DNA of 64,000 bases from Serripes groenlandicus (taxonomy: Eukaryota; Mollusca; Bivalvia; Cardiida; Cardiidae). The notes beneath the pieces were generated by a model. That model was not told the origin of the DNA. It saw only the letters and a program-made list of their open reading frames with translations, and made no database searches. A program made the position numbers and the translations under genes. Where the stretch lies: contig JASEVX010000010.1 in assembly GCA_031761405.1 (NCBI GenBank), positions 35,068,753 through 35,132,752 of the forward strand. The letters run 5' to 3'. Below are positions 10,036 through 22,329 of this stretch, piece after piece; positions within the stretch are counted from its first letter, which is position 1; each line of letters opens with the position of its first letter.

Positions 10036-12179
10036 GTATATCCATATGCCCTGAGTAATAACTATTCTTATATCAAATTGATGAACAAGTATCTGCATAC
10101 ATACACATATATCTTTATATACGTATAATTTGTGTAGTGCATGTAACTATCCTTATAACAATTATATGAACATGTATTTGCATAGAAACATAATATATCT
10201 CTATATACTTATGTTTTGAATAATACATGCAACATTTTTAATAATAAATCTGCATACAAACACATATATCTTTATATACATATACTTTCTGTAGTACATG
10301 TATAACTATCCTTATAACAAATGTATGAACAAGTATTGTCATACAGATACATATATATGTGTGCTTCATGTAGTAGATGTAAATATCCTAATAACAAAAG
10401 ATGACGCATGACGGAAGGCGAAATGTGATCACAATAGCCCACATTGAGCACTTCGTGCAAAGGTGAGCTAAACATCGATGCCTATCATCTATTATCCTCA
10501 ACATTATTTGATCGGAAATGATATGATCTGTCTGCCAAAAGAACATTTGCAAAGAGATATACTCACATCTTTTTTTAAATGGAAATATAAAATGAATATA
10601 TTGCCTATTAACCCGAGATAATCCCTCCGCTAATTGATTAACAAATTTCCTCCATCTTTGTACAGCTACCGTATCTTTACAGTATGCAACCCTTTCCTAT
10701 GTACACCAAATCTGCAGAAAGTACCTTTACTAGTACTACTAGTCCATTTGTCCTGACACCAGTCAGTCAGTCTTAATGCTACCCCCTCAACGACCAGAAG
10801 GTCAGGCAATGGACCCACAACCTACCGAGATGGATGCTCTACAACTACACAACCGAGTAAACTCGGCAAACTTTTTTTTTTTTCAAACGTGCACCATCTT
10901 ATATTTATTTTAACTGTATTACAACACACAAAGAAGGTTAATTAACGTAATACGGTATCTGGCCTACCATACATACATATAAAATTACATATAACTTGCA
11001 ATGAAGTAATCTTTTTTCTTCCAAAAGCTTTGAAACATTAAAGGCTAATGTTTTAATAACTTATGGACCTCATTTTGCAGGAGTCATCCTCTTAGCTAAG
11101 TTACCCTTTAACACATAAACCCACCTACAACAAATCTACAACAGCATATTTGAGATATTGACTTAAATATGGAACATTTTCATAAATTAAGGTTGCAGTA
11201 TTTACCGAAGTACTACTGGTCACTTTATCCTAACACCAGGGAGTCGACCACTATGCTAACCACACAATCCTGAGTGAAAATGAGAAACACGCCATTACTA
11301 ACATATATATATGGGCCACTCCATGAGAAAACCGGTGAAAGTGACAACATTTTCGATTTTGGGATTTTTACATTTTCATATAGTCCTAATTGTCTAGTTT
11401 TGTTTGATATATATGTGGACTTCGTATGGCGAATATTGACGCCGTAATGGACATTAAAAGAAGACATGTGTTACTAATTATTGAAATGACGTCGACGTCA
11501 TTTTCATATCTATGCTCGACACTGAAACAAAGTTTACAGCAGCGTTATTTTTACTTTTCTCCAAATGGCGTGCTTACGTTTTAAGCCTTTCAACATATAA
11601 CTTCACCTGTAAAGCAGTACTACTTCGAACGGTGGTGCATTTTAAAGCACAGCGTTTTGAACTAGATGTCAGGGTACATGTATGAAATATTGTTGGAGTC
11701 TTATTTCCTTTGCTACACGAAAACTATTTTTACGCATCTAGTTGATTATGTGAATGCCACCGGGTGCATCGATTGCTTACAAACTTAGAAACAAACCAGG
11801 AAAATAAATTATATCGAAGGAAAATGAATTGCATGAATTTAGATTTAGCTTTGCTGATAGTATCCGTTTAACGAGATCTTATTTCCGATTTACTAAAACC
11901 TCTGTGGTTTGTGATTATATAGCGACCTCATAAAGATCTGAAATCAGTGTACGAGTTCCTGTCGGTTCACTACCAATTTTCAATTGGCAATAATCTTTAA
12001 ATTATCTTGGTTGTTTAGATAGTACTACGAAAGCTACTGTTTCAGTTGACAGAGCTAGAAACTCTGTCTGTGTTGTATAACTGAATGCATTGTTGAATGA
12101 CTTTTAACAAATAACAACACACTTGCATCACAATCGAAGGATTCCCTGTTATATAAGCATTTAAACAACGAGTTATTGA
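10036..12179. other. No gene seen
   Basis: AT-rich. MITE-like starts are at about 10,686 and 11,103. A repeated module ATACATATATCTTTATATAC appears three times between 10,090 and 10,350. A perfect 20-bp palindrome is at 11,484-11,503. No supported exon. Confidence 0.4.
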
Positions 12180-12189
12180 TATTTCAATA

Positions 12190-12596
12190 CAAAAGTGGCA
12201 CACAGTTATGTGTAACTCTTCAAAAGCGTAACTACTACAAAGATTTCAAATCATTATTGGACATGGAAACATACCTAATGATTGAAATGCATTATATATA
12301 TATCGACGAACATACATTTAATGTCCCCTAACCACAGTTTAGCTATAGAGGGAGGACGCCATGACAATATTGAGAAAATGTTTTGAGTTTGTACTTATTG
12401 TTTAAATACAAATATTTACATTATTGAAGACGATTTACATTTTGTATTGATGTGTCCGTTATATGATAACTTAAGAAAACGTCACTTTCCACACAATGGA
12501 AATAATAATTTACCAACAAAACATCTGTTAAATAGGATAATGCAATGTCAAAACAAAGTTTTAATTCAAATCCTGGCTACATGTGTAGATATCTGA
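12190..12596 (+). pseudogene. 3' end of a non-LTR retrotransposon reverse-transcriptase ORF
   Basis: From 12,423 to the TGA at 12,594-12,596 the frame reads IEDDLHFVLMCPLYDNLRKR and on. This is the C-terminal zinc-knuckle-like tail seen in CR1/jockey-group LINE ORF2 proteins, with Glu-Asp-x-x-His-Phe and Cys-Pro-x-Tyr. Upstream in the same frame are LAIEGGRHDNIEK and a stop at about 12,391, and further up a YYKDFKSLLDMETYL stretch in another frame. So it holds only the ORF2 end and is broken by at least one stop and one shift. The 3' UTR follows to about 12,965. It is 5'-truncated, as is usual for LINE insertions. Confidence 0.7.
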
Positions 12597-12965
12597 CATT
12601 TGCATTTGAAGAGAGATTTATTTGAAAAAAGCTTCTAATAACCGATATTTAAGAATACTTCAAATGAACAAATCATTTAATAGAACATATTAAATTGCAT
12701 TAATTAGGATGAAATAGGTGCATATATATGACACTAATATAATTCATAAAGTATGCTACTTGGTAAATAACTATTTACATATCTACATTTATTGTCCGTA
12801 TTAAGAATTGTTGTCAAATTTGTGTATATTGTGAGTTGCTCTGAAGCATTGATTTGTATGTAATTTATATGAATTGTGGACCGGAGGCCTTATATTACAA
12901 TACAATAATATTGTATTGTATTGTATTTTATTTTATCTTATTTTATTTTATTTTATTGTATTGTA
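12597..12965 (+). repeat. LINE 3' UTR with TGTAT/TTTTA tail
   Basis: Follows the ORF2 stop, passes CCGGAGGCCTTATATTACAA and ends in (TGTAT)n and (TTTTA)n runs. A simple-repeat tail in place of poly(A) occurs in CR1-like LINEs. Confidence 0.6.
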
Positions 12966-13102
12966 TAGGTTAATTGAATTTCACAAATGATAATTTTTTT
13001 TTTATCATTTTCTCTTATTTATATTCAGATATGCAACATTCTACTTTAATTTGTTTTAATCAAAACAACACTTGGTTCGTCAGTGGGGAACACATGGCAG
13101 TT

Positions 13103-13284
13103 GGGATAAATAGATAACAAGATGTTCAGGTGTTTTTGGTCAAATCAAACATTCAGATCTGCAACAGTCTGCTTTAATGACAGCTGGGATAAATAGATAA
13201 CAAGATGTTCAGGTGTTTTTGGTCAAATCAAACATTCAGATCTGCAACAGTCTGCTTTAATGACAGCTGGAATAACTAGATAAC
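13103..13284. repeat. 83-bp tandem duplication
   Basis: GGGATAAATAGATAACAAGATG starts at 13,103 and 13,186, and a third partial copy starts at 13,269. The first two 83-bp units are nearly identical, so the duplication is recent. Confidence 0.9.
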
Positions 13285-15440
13285 GACAAAATCAATGCCA
13301 ATTTGATTTATATTTCATACTTAAGTTGGCTTTTAACATTTCTTTCAAACTTACTCTCAGGAAGAATGTAAAACTGAACGGACAAGGGCGTTCCTGACCA
13401 GGCTGAACAAATGCATAAGCTTATCAGGATATCATCAGTCGCAAATTCATGAAGATGATATTACCATATATATATATATAATTATATAGCATAACTCTAC
13501 TTTAATGTCCTATGTTATGTACCATATATCATTTTGTTTGGATGCAGAACAGATAACAACTACCAGGCCGATCTTTCATTATGTCGGCATCGTGCAAATA
13601 GTATACACCACCGCTGCATGGCAGCATTACATTGTATTGAAAAGAAAACAAAAATACCCAATATATTTACAGACAGTCAGTTGCCTAAAATGAATAATGG
13701 TTTTAATACTGCTAGGAATATTTCATAGTAATTATCTACATATTATCACCGTATAAACAGAATAATTAAAGCATACAGCGTACATAAACCTAACAACTGA
13801 TCAAGATTCCTCATCAAACTGCGTTTTCCCATGGTTTGAAAAATATCTAGAATCATTGTTGCTTCTGGAGATCAGTAGACAACAACATGAACAGCGATTG
13901 TTATCTTATACAAACCATTTTGATATAAGATCCATGATCTCAATCCATGTCAAAATCTAGATAGCCACTAAATTAGCAGTATTGTATATTTAGGTATCAC
14001 ATGACATTTGTTTTCGAAAAATGACTATCGTCACTGGTTAAACTATCACTTCATATTCAAACGTAAACTTCTCGGAAGCTTTGGTGACTTATTAATTAAG
14101 ATCAGACTCAGATACGCAGATTGGTGTAGATCTACACTGGTTAGATATGCCACTAACGTTGAAAATGTGTTAAATTTGCTTTTAATGCATTGCACCGTAT
14201 GTATTTTACCTTTATACATAATCCATGTAGACATGAATGTAAGTCTACGAAAATTGAAACCAAATTGTTTACGGGTTTCAAGAATGAAACACGCATCAGA
14301 AACTGATTATATATACAATGTATCTTTTTTTAAAAATGCAGATTGATATAGTACATGCAGAATGAAACAAACATATTTCCAGGTCAGCCTCCTGCAAGTG
14401 CAACACCCGTTGAGGAAATATTTCATAGTCAATCTCTCTTACAAATCACGTAAGCCATAACGTAATATAGTTAAACTGAAGTTGGGTAGCTGTGTACCTA
14501 ATAGATTGAGCTCATTTCTACTGTCTAGGGTGTTTTCGACAAGTGTATATTACGATCTATACCCGCACATACATCACACATGAGCCAGGTGTATACTGTT
14601 GGTCCGAAGTATAACAACGGGTTATATAATCTATACACCTAGATGCGGAATAAATTGTATGGATTTGCAAGCTGATTCTTTAACACTCGTAAATTCATAC
14701 ATAATTGAATAATAATGACACAAAACAAAGTATTTTGTTTCCTAAATTTCAAGCGATTTACACGGTTTTATTTCATAGACTTTTGTTTTTCTATGACTAC
14801 AAGTTCTAAACCTTATTGAGGGCTATGTTTTATTCAATTTACTTTTCGCAGATGCAGATAAACTTTGTTCATAAAGTCTTGTATAACACCATTACAGCGT
14901 TAAACTATATTAAGCATTTATTTAAATTGAAAGGTGATGGCAATAAACAGGAATTTCACATAATCAAAAACAGAAGAAAAGAAGAATGAACGTAAATGCG
15001 TATACATGTTTAAATTGTAAAACACGTTTCAAATCTATCTCAGAAACATATTTAACTCTAAAGCACAAATGGATCATTTAAAAAGGGAATTCACAGATCA
15101 TGAAAAACTAAATAGTTAAAATAAATATTGATATACATAATTATATATTATCTGTTTACTAATCTTACATGGTCGTGTTTATTGGACGTTTTGAATAATT
15201 AATACATTTTTCCAACAAATTGGGCAGATTAAACCGGCTTGTAACAGTATGTCGCTCTACATTTCATCTGTCGATGAACATGATGTTAATAAACCAAATC
15301 GAACTCTGTGTATACATGTATGTGAGTTTACTTCCGCGTAAACACACAAATGACGTCAATCTTTGAGTGATGATTACGTAATTTCTTATGCGATGTCACT
15401 ATCACCGGTTTTCTGATGGAGCGGCCCATATATATATATA
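13285..15440. other. No gene seen
   Basis: AT-rich DNA with TA microsatellites at about 13,467 and 15,427. Open frames of about 60-110 codons (for example 14,008-14,346, plus) show no recognisable domain or splice context. Confidence 0.4.
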
Positions 15441-15445
15441 TATGT

Positions 15446-17863
15446 ATTTTCACCTAGCACAAGATACAGTTGAGTTTGCTGGATTTGAAATTACAAGCAA
15501 TAGTGTGCGCCATTACAAAAGATACCTGCAAGCAATATTCGATATTCCTACCCTGAAAAACATAACAGACGTTTGATCATGGTTCGGCCTTGTCAACCAG
15601 GTTTCATATGCGTTTATTATGGCGGAACATTTGCATCACTTCCGTCAATTGATCAAATCTGGCACACCGTTTCGTTGGCATAATCAATTGGAAAATCTCT
15701 TCCAAGAAACAAAGACAGTTATTGTTAGTGAGATCGAGGAAAGAGAGCACATATTTGACAAATCTAAACCGACGTGCTTAGCAACTGAATTGGTCGAAAT
15801 CCGGAATTGGGTTCTGGTTATTCCAGAAGCATTGCGAAAGCCCAAAACTTTTACCATTCTGTTGTCACAAGGGTTGGAAATTTACTCTAGTTGGCAGTCG
15901 CTTCATTCACGGAGCTGAATCACGTCATGCTCCAGTAGAGGGGGAGGCCTTAGCTGTTGTTGACGTACTAGATAAAGCCAGATATTTCGTTCTTGGTTGT
16001 GAAGGACTTATAATTGCCGTTGACCACAAACCACTACAGAAAGTTTTCGGTGACAAATCACTTGACCACATCTCAAATACAAGGCTACGAAACCTTAAAG
16101 AAAAACAGATTGCGTTATGATCTCAGAATGATGCATGTCCCAGGAGCAAAACACTGTGCTGCTGATGCCGTTTAGCGTAACCTAACAGGAAGTAGTTCAG
16201 AGGAATTGAAGCTAATTGATGATATAGCATTGCTTACTGAAGACATCAACCAACTCGATTACCTGTCTTTTCAGGAGATTCGCCATGATAGATGATTGTT
16301 CTACTTTGTGCTCAGATATAGATATTCAACCTGCCGCAGCCTCGTCAATAAACACTCTACAATCTATCACATGGGACATGGTGCTTGAAGCTACCAACAG
16401 TAATCATGAAATGGTTAAACTTGTTGGAATTTATCGAAAATAGAATGCCAGAATTCCGGCATGAAATGCCAACTACACTTCGTGATTTCTTTCAGGTTCG
16501 AGAGGATCTCGACAGAGTAGATAGTGTAGTCATGTATAAAGATTGCATCGTTATTCCACCTGCCCTCGGCAAAAATGTATTTGCTATCCTATACATCAAG
16601 GTGTATCTTCAATGATGTCAAGAGCAGAATCATCAGTAGTTTAGCCTTGAATAACCCGAGATATAACTACTCTGAGAAACGAGTGTAACCAATGAAGTCG
16701 GATGGCACCCTCACAACCCAGTGCTCCACCGACACCACTCGTTTATCCGATCTACCCTTTCCAATGTGTGTGCGCTGACTCTTTCCATTACAATGGCGTC
16801 AATTACTTGATGGTCGTAGATAGATATTCTAACTGGACACTCATTGAGAGGGCTCATAATGGTGCACACGTTCTAATTGATTGCCTACGAAAAACAATCG
16901 TTACTTAAGGGATACCTGATGAGTTATCATCTGACGGTGGTCCAGAATTCACTGCATCTGCAACAAGACAATTTCTTAAAGTCTGGGGAGTGGACCATCG
17001 CCTATCATCAGTTGCCTTTACGCACAGCAACTGCCGTGCTGAAGTCGGAGTAAAAACAGTCAAACTATGAGGCAGACTATTTTCAAAGAGCAATTCTACA
17101 ATATCGCATCACACCTGATAGAGACACCATATTTTCACCAGCTGTGTGTGTGTTTGGACGCCCAATACGTGATTTCATTCCGATTCTTCCAGGTCGGTAT
17201 AAACCTCATGACAGCTGGCGCGACACTGTATCGAAACGAGAGGAGGCTTTGCGATATAGACACATGAAGGTTTCGGAAAAACTTTCCGAGCACACTAAAC
17301 AATTACCTCCACTGACTATCGGCAACCATGTCCGAATCCAAAACCGGATTGGCCCTGATCCCCATAAATGGGACTAAACAGACTATTGAAGTAAGACAAT
17401 TTGACCAATATTTAATACGGGTTGATGGATCGAATAGAGTCACCCTTTGCAACAGAAAGATTATTCGGAAATAGGAACCAAGAAAGGGTGACAATTGACA
17501 CTGATTTAAAAGTGTTAGACAATCAAATGAAGCCAGTGTTACCTGAATCATTCTAGTGATCTAGTGATCTAGTGTTCTTTGTGCTGAAAAGAATGTGCTC
17601 ACTGAAAACTGGTCCGCTGAACAAAATGATAAGACTCGAGACTCTTGTCCAATAGGGCCACCCCTTCCAAATATTGCTTTCAATCGTCCACAAGCATCAC
17701 ACTTCCCTTACCACCAGCAACAGAGGGACCGAAAACGCCAATTACACAAAGCACTCCTATTGATTCGACCCAAACTAATTATTCGTCTCCTAAAGAGGCT
17801 ACAGTAAGGCATTTCAGTCGTCAGAGCAAAGAACCGTCATGGCTCCGCGAAAACATACATTAG
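15446..17863 (+). pseudogene. Dead Ty3/gypsy-type pol (RT end, RNase H, integrase)
   Basis: In order: the RT thumb with VEFAGFEITSN (about 15,470) and SWFGLVNQVSYAF (about 15,578); the RNase H-like region with GAESRHAPVEGEALAVVD and AVDHKPL (15,910-16,060); PGAKHCAADAV (about 16,140); then the integrase with CADSFHYNGVNYLMVVDRYS (about 16,770) and SSDGGPEFTA (about 16,930), giving two Asp of the DDE triad. The integrase C-terminal module VRQFDQYLIRVDGSNR lies at about 17,390 and a basic tail ends at 17,863. Breaks: TGA at 15,574, a shift near 15,800, a shift near 16,105, a stop at about 16,906 and several later ones. The RT catalytic core, protease, gag and LTRs are absent. It is a 5'-truncated, non-functional copy. 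Confidence 0.85.
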
Positions 17864-17930
17864 ATATGGAAAGTGTAAATGTGGAATACCATACACTGAC
17901 ATGATGTGACATATTTTCGATGCCTAATAT

Positions 17931-18752
17931 TAGGGATGTCAACGGTTACGGATATTACTTACCAGTAACTTGTATAATTTTGTAACTGGTTACTCGGTTA
18001 ACGTAAAGATGCAAATACAATCAATATTCACTTGCTTCCGGGTTTTGTTATTGTTGTTGTTGTTGTTTTGACTCTCATTTCCGAGCGAATTAATAGGCAA
18101 ATTAAGAGAAGTATGGTCGACTGACGGATGTTTCATTCGAATATGGTTGCTCATGTTACTGGTTTAACCATTCTAAGACAGTTCATTACCACACAAACTG
18201 CAGTTGACTTTGTTATCCTCATTACAGCGTTTGAAATATTTCGAGACAAAGGATGTAGCAGGCAGCATTATGGCTATATTCCGTAGATCTTTTATTATCG
18301 AAGTGACCGTTATTTGATTTATAATATGTTGAATGAAAGGGGCGCATAGCTGCATATCTTTAAATACAAACTGAGGGGAAAATGTGTTAAAACCTTCAAA
18401 CTTCTATTTAAATCTTCTAATTGTGTCGGTAAATAATGTACAGAAACAACAATTCGAATGTATCACATTTATTCCAATTATTTGTATTATCAAAACAAAT
18501 GGCGAATATAATTAAAAATTATAATGTCTGCCTTGTATAAGACATCAAATTATTTTTAAAAGAAACAAACTGCCCTTTAATAAATCGTTAGCTAGCCACA
18601 ATTATTCGATTAACACTACACAAACAAACGATCATCGATACAATTGAGTGCGGCCGTTTTCACACAAATGTTAAATCTCCCGATCGAGGTATGAATAATT
18701 AACCTCTGGTCAGTTACGTGTGACAAATTGAATTACTAACCGATTAATCGAA
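17931..18752 (-). pseudogene. Second hAT copy with BED zinc-finger transposase remnant
   Basis: Starts TAGGGATGTCAACGGTTACG with subterminal GGTTACTCGGTTAACG, collinear with the element at 4607. On the minus strand (18,355-18,173) the frame reads KYFKRCNEDNKVNCSLCGNE: a Cys-x-x-Cys with preceding hydrophobic residues, the first half of a BED finger as in hAT (ZBED) transposases. The rest of the transposase is missing. The right end stops at ACTAACCGATTAATCGA without a complete terminal repeat, so this copy is truncated. Confidence 0.7.
18045..18069. repeat. TTG microsatellite
   Basis: TTGTTATTGTTGTTGTTG within the hAT copy. Confidence 0.85.
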
Positions 18753-18929
18753 CAAATGACTTGTGGGTGGATAAATGAATATCCACATGATTATTGTTAT
18801 TTCATTGATTCATTGATCTAGATCTCCATCATTTCTGATGTCAATTATATTCTAAAACTAAATTGTTAAATATAGAGTACATGTATATATAGAGATTTTT
18901 AGATTTCTCCATATGAGTGGAAGAGCGTT

Positions 18930-20010
18930 TGCTGCCTTTTTAGCTCATCAGCTCATGAAGAGCTCAAGGTGTGTTTTTATGATCGCCTTTTTTCCATCGT
19001 CCATCGTTCGTCTGTGGTCAACATTTGCCTTGTTAACACTCTACAGGCTATATTTTGCATCTGATCTTCATGAAAGTTTATCAGAACATTTCTCTCCATC
19101 AAACCTTGGAACAGCTCGAAACTGGGCCATATGAGGTCAAAAGGTAGGTCACTACGTCACATTGAAGAGAAATCTTGTAAACAATCTGGAGGCTGCATTT
19201 TTTATTTGAACATGTTGAAACGTTATCGAAATGTTTGTCTTGATGATATGTAAGCCAAATTTGAATGTAGGTCATGTTCGGTAAACTAGGTCACTGGGCC
19301 AGAGCGAAGGAAAATCTTTGCAACACTCTGGAGACTGCATTTTTAATGTCAGCAGTTAAAGACTTTGTCACGTGTTTTGCAATAGAAATCTCATTTCATA
19401 ACTCATGGCCCTATTATTTTTAAGCGCGGCTCCTTTTTTTGTTAAGTTTTAAGTTTAGGTCAATTACATGGAAACTCTCAAACCTAATACCTTGAAACTT
19501 GGAAAACTGTTTCATCTAATACCCTTCCTCACATGTTATGCTACAGATGTTGAGTGTGGCCTGTGTTGGGGGTAACATTCATAAATGTGATGTGTTTTGG
19601 TCGATTTTGAGAATTGGGATAGTTTCTTCACATTTTGTTTCATCAAGGTCACTGTTACTAAAAATGGGAAAACAGTAATATATTCAAATCTTTAGTTACA
19701 GTAGACTTAATGTAACCATCTTTTGTTTGAAGTAAGTATTTATTTAAGATCATTAATGGATCTTGAATGATTGTGACAGCCGTCCTTCGTGACGATATTT
19801 TTATCATGTATATGAACTTAGATTTATTTCCAGATGGTACATCTTGTTTCAAAACTTGAAAAAAAGCAGTTGTGTGCCGTCATAATAATATGTAAATATT
19901 CATTTTGAATTAGAAGACATTTTATATGAAATAAATAAACCGTAAAAGGATAATATCAGACAAGCGTTAGGCACCTGAAGGCGGTGCTCTTGTTTATAGA
20001 GTGGCTTGAA
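18930..20010. repeat. Dispersed element with TAGCTCATCAGC start and ~140-bp internal units
   Basis: Starts at a TAGCTCATCAGCTCATGAAG hairpin and contains units with AACTAGGTCACTGG, TTTGAACATGTTGAAAC and GCCAAATTTGAATGTAGG related to 6060-7110. It ends near AAGCGTTAGGCACCTGAAGG. No coding evidence. Confidence 0.65.
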
Positions 20011-20185
20011 GGCCCAATGTGGCTGGGTGTTGTGGAAGTTAATTATTGAATAATTTATGATAATTGTAAATAAAATGTCCTTTTCATTTATGCTTATAGC
20101 ATTTATGACCCCTACTATTAATCTTTGGGGTATTTGTGATTGGTGAAAATAAGATTCGTTTGGGCATCCATGCTATCTGAAACAA

Positions 20186-20377
20186 ATGCACACAGTTTGT
20201 CGGAAGGTTCTTGACAAATGCAAACAATGCAGTGCCGAAATGGGCAATGATGATGTGCTGGATGATCTGGTGGCAAATGCCGTAAAATTAGCTCACCTGC
20301 AGCGGCTCTCATATATTCAACAACAGACTTCTTATGACAGACTCCTGTCTTTGACCACCACTGAAAAAAGACAGTAA
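20186..20377 (+). CDS. Unidentified open frame, possible terminal exon
   Basis: A 63-codon frame ends in TAA at 20,377. Its composition is coding-like, rich in Leu, Gln, Asp, Glu and Lys and poor in Ile/Phe/Tyr compared with chance frames here. It reads KVLDKCKQCSAEMGNDDVLD near the start and ends TTEKRQ. The ACACAG at 20,190-20,195 could be a splice acceptor, leaving about 60 codons. A Cys-x-x-Cys is present but is not enough to call a zinc motif. It lies between a dispersed repeat ending near 20,010 and a MITE at 20,622. I do not recognise the family; a host terminal exon or a mobile-element fragment are both possible. Confidence 0.3.
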   Translation: MHTVCRKVLDKCKQCSAEMGNDDVLDDLVANAVKLAHLQRLSYIQQQTSYDRLLSLTTTEKRQ

Positions 20378-20621
20378 TTACATTTGGGCGACATCATGCG
20401 AAAACCGATGTTTAAAATTTAGCATTTAGCAAAGATCCAAATATGTCAGTTCATCAGCGTTGTCTGCTCAGGATATTGGTTGTTTGCTATATATACAAGT
20501 GAAAGCATCCACTATAAGCCAATGCCAAACTATCACGACAACATAAAATCGACTGACTAAGTATGCAATATTATCGTGATCATCATGAATTGTAAAACCA
20601 CTGATGGTCCGTTTTTGCATG

Positions 20622-20778
20622 TCTTGGCTCATACAGACGCTCTCTGACCACTCTGTAGCAGACGACTCGGTGGCAAAAGAAGTAGTTTCTGCCTTTGTCA
20701 CAATGTATTTAACTCTATTCAATGATTAAACTTTCATTTATAGAAGCTATATTTGTTGTATGTGGGGATAGGGTGTTA
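20622..20778. mobile_element. TTAA MITE, degenerate
   Basis: GGCTCATACAGACGCTCTCT, CTGTAGCAGACGACT, GGCAAAAGAAGTAGTTTC, CTTTGTCACAATG and a terminal TTGTATGTGGGGATAGGGTGTTA follow the family order. Confidence 0.7.
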
Positions 20779-21540
20779 CATATTTGAGTTGCATCAGACG
20801 TAAATGGGGTCTTATTGCCCATATGTAACAGAATAACATGGAGGTCAACAAACTGAAACCAGTGAGGGCTGTAATTCATGTTGTTTGTAAGAAGACGTAT
20901 ATTTCATGTAAAACTTGACGATAAGTGAATGCTCTGGTGTGACTGTAGAGGTTCGCAGTAATTAGCATTACTCCTTAAGGATCAAGGATGGCATCATTGG
21001 TGTAAAACTGGTGGGATTATATTGCAGAGATCCAGATAAGGTGCGTATTACACATTCCAGAATCCCTATTCGACACTCAAACCATATGTATGTGGGGAAA
21101 ATACCAGTTACTCGTCCTTATCTTCTTCTCTGATATTTCATTTTGCCAAAATATGCATTTAAAGCTATCATAAAAACTGACACATGAAATCACAAATAGA
21201 CAATCAATCAGACAACACAATATGCTTTGTAAACATTATCTTGTTGCATAGAAATGCGATGAAGAATAACTTACAATGGATCAAAAGTATAAATAACACA
21301 TCCGTATGTTTTTTCTAAGTCATTCTCAAACTGGTACACCCTTCTGTTCCTGTAAACAACAATATAAAGTAAGAGCAATTGCTACAATGCATTCAACCAT
21401 TTTCAATGGCTATGATTCGCGATCGATAGAGAGAGAGAGACAGACGACAGGAACACATAGAGACACAGAGACAATGAGGAAAAGAGACACAGAGAGAGAG
21501 AAAGAGCAAGGATTCTAGTTCTACTTGTTATTCAATCTGT
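20779..21540. other. No gene seen; purine-rich GA tract at 21,427-21,510
   Basis: The stretch holds no supported exon. Between 21,427 and 21,510 one strand is almost purely G/A with an AGAGAGACAGAG pattern. Confidence 0.5.
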
Positions 21541-21577
21541 CCAAGTAATTTATACAAATATACACCTAGATACTAAC

Positions 21578-21700
21578 CCAAAAGCATACATTAGACAGTT
21601 ATCTTTTTGTAAATAGTTTTCACAAACACGGTATCCACCATCGAATTCAGCTCCCATGTGTTGTTGTGATCCACAGGCCTGTTGTATATTTGCTATTTTC
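21578..21700 (-). CDS. Internal exon of a METTL24-like methyltransferase
   Basis: On the minus strand an acceptor (CTGTTTATTCAG) precedes a 123-bp frame that ends at a GTTAGT donor; entry and exit phase are both 2, so the exon is symmetric. The residues include MGAEFDGGYRVCEN and then CLMYAFG. The Asp-Gly-Gly-x-x-x-Cys stretch, then Cys-Leu-x-Tyr-x-Phe-Gly, is the conserved entry to the methyltransferase domain in METTL24-type proteins, common in molluscs. Those are predicted secreted or membrane-anchored SAM-dependent enzymes of unknown substrate. Neighbouring exons are not visible. The acceptor and 93 bp of upstream intron are duplicated in tandem directly upstream. It could be a lone exon of a dead copy. 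Confidence 0.6.
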
Positions 21701-21866
21701 CTGAATAAACAGAAGACATCATTAGTTGCTTTATTGGAGATTGTTTCCAAACGACTTTTCCAGAAATAGACTGTTAACCCTTTTTCTATTTACCTGAATA
21801 AACAGAAGACATCATTAGTTGCTGTATATTGGAGATTATTTCCAAACAATTTTCCAGAAATAGACT
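21700..21866. repeat. 93-bp tandem duplication covering a splice acceptor
   Basis: CCTGAATAAACAGAAGACATC starts at 21,700 and 21,793, and both copies run on through ATTGGAGATT and CCAGAAATAGAC. The duplicated part includes the acceptor of the adjacent minus-strand exon and a TTAACCCTTTTTC stub of the MITE family. Confidence 0.85.
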
Positions 21867-22030
21867 TGTGTTCAAACTCACAACCTCTGGATTGATAGCC
21901 GACATTGTTACAAAAAATCACAAAGGATACAAAAGCAGCTTGTTTGGAAACCCAACCACAGGGCATAATTGTGTTAACAGTGTAGAACCAGATTGGGCTC
22001 TGCACCGTTATACAGTTAGTCACATAAGAG

Positions 22031-22250
22031 TGTAACTCTTCCACCTGCCGACGCATTTTGACACATTTGCAGATGACAACTTTCAAAATTGATGTGACAA
22101 AAGTAGAAATGAGCAATCAATCCTTTGATCAACAATGTTTTCGTTTCCATTGTTATAACACAAAATTAATTCATAGAGATTTCCAAATATCAGCCAATAT
22201 ACTTTCAAAGTCATCTGCTCCAGATAAGTTGCACTGGGGGAATGGCTTAA
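22031..22250. mobile_element. TTAA MITE, near full length but diverged
   Basis: Runs from TGTAACTCTTCCACCTGCC to GGGGGAATGGCTTAA with the usual internal order: CGACGCATTTTGACACATTTG, TGATGTGACAAAAGTAG, a central hairpin and GTCATCTGCTCCAGATAAG. Confidence 0.65.
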
Positions 22251-22329
22251 ATCTATCAAAAAGCTTTGATTTTAGCTGACTTTCACCAACACAGTAAGGT
22301 TTTTGGAATAGGGGCTTTGATTGAGCTAT

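Noticed and set aside
14008..14346. 112-codon plus frame
   Set aside because: No domain, splice context or composition bias; an equally long minus frame overlaps it.
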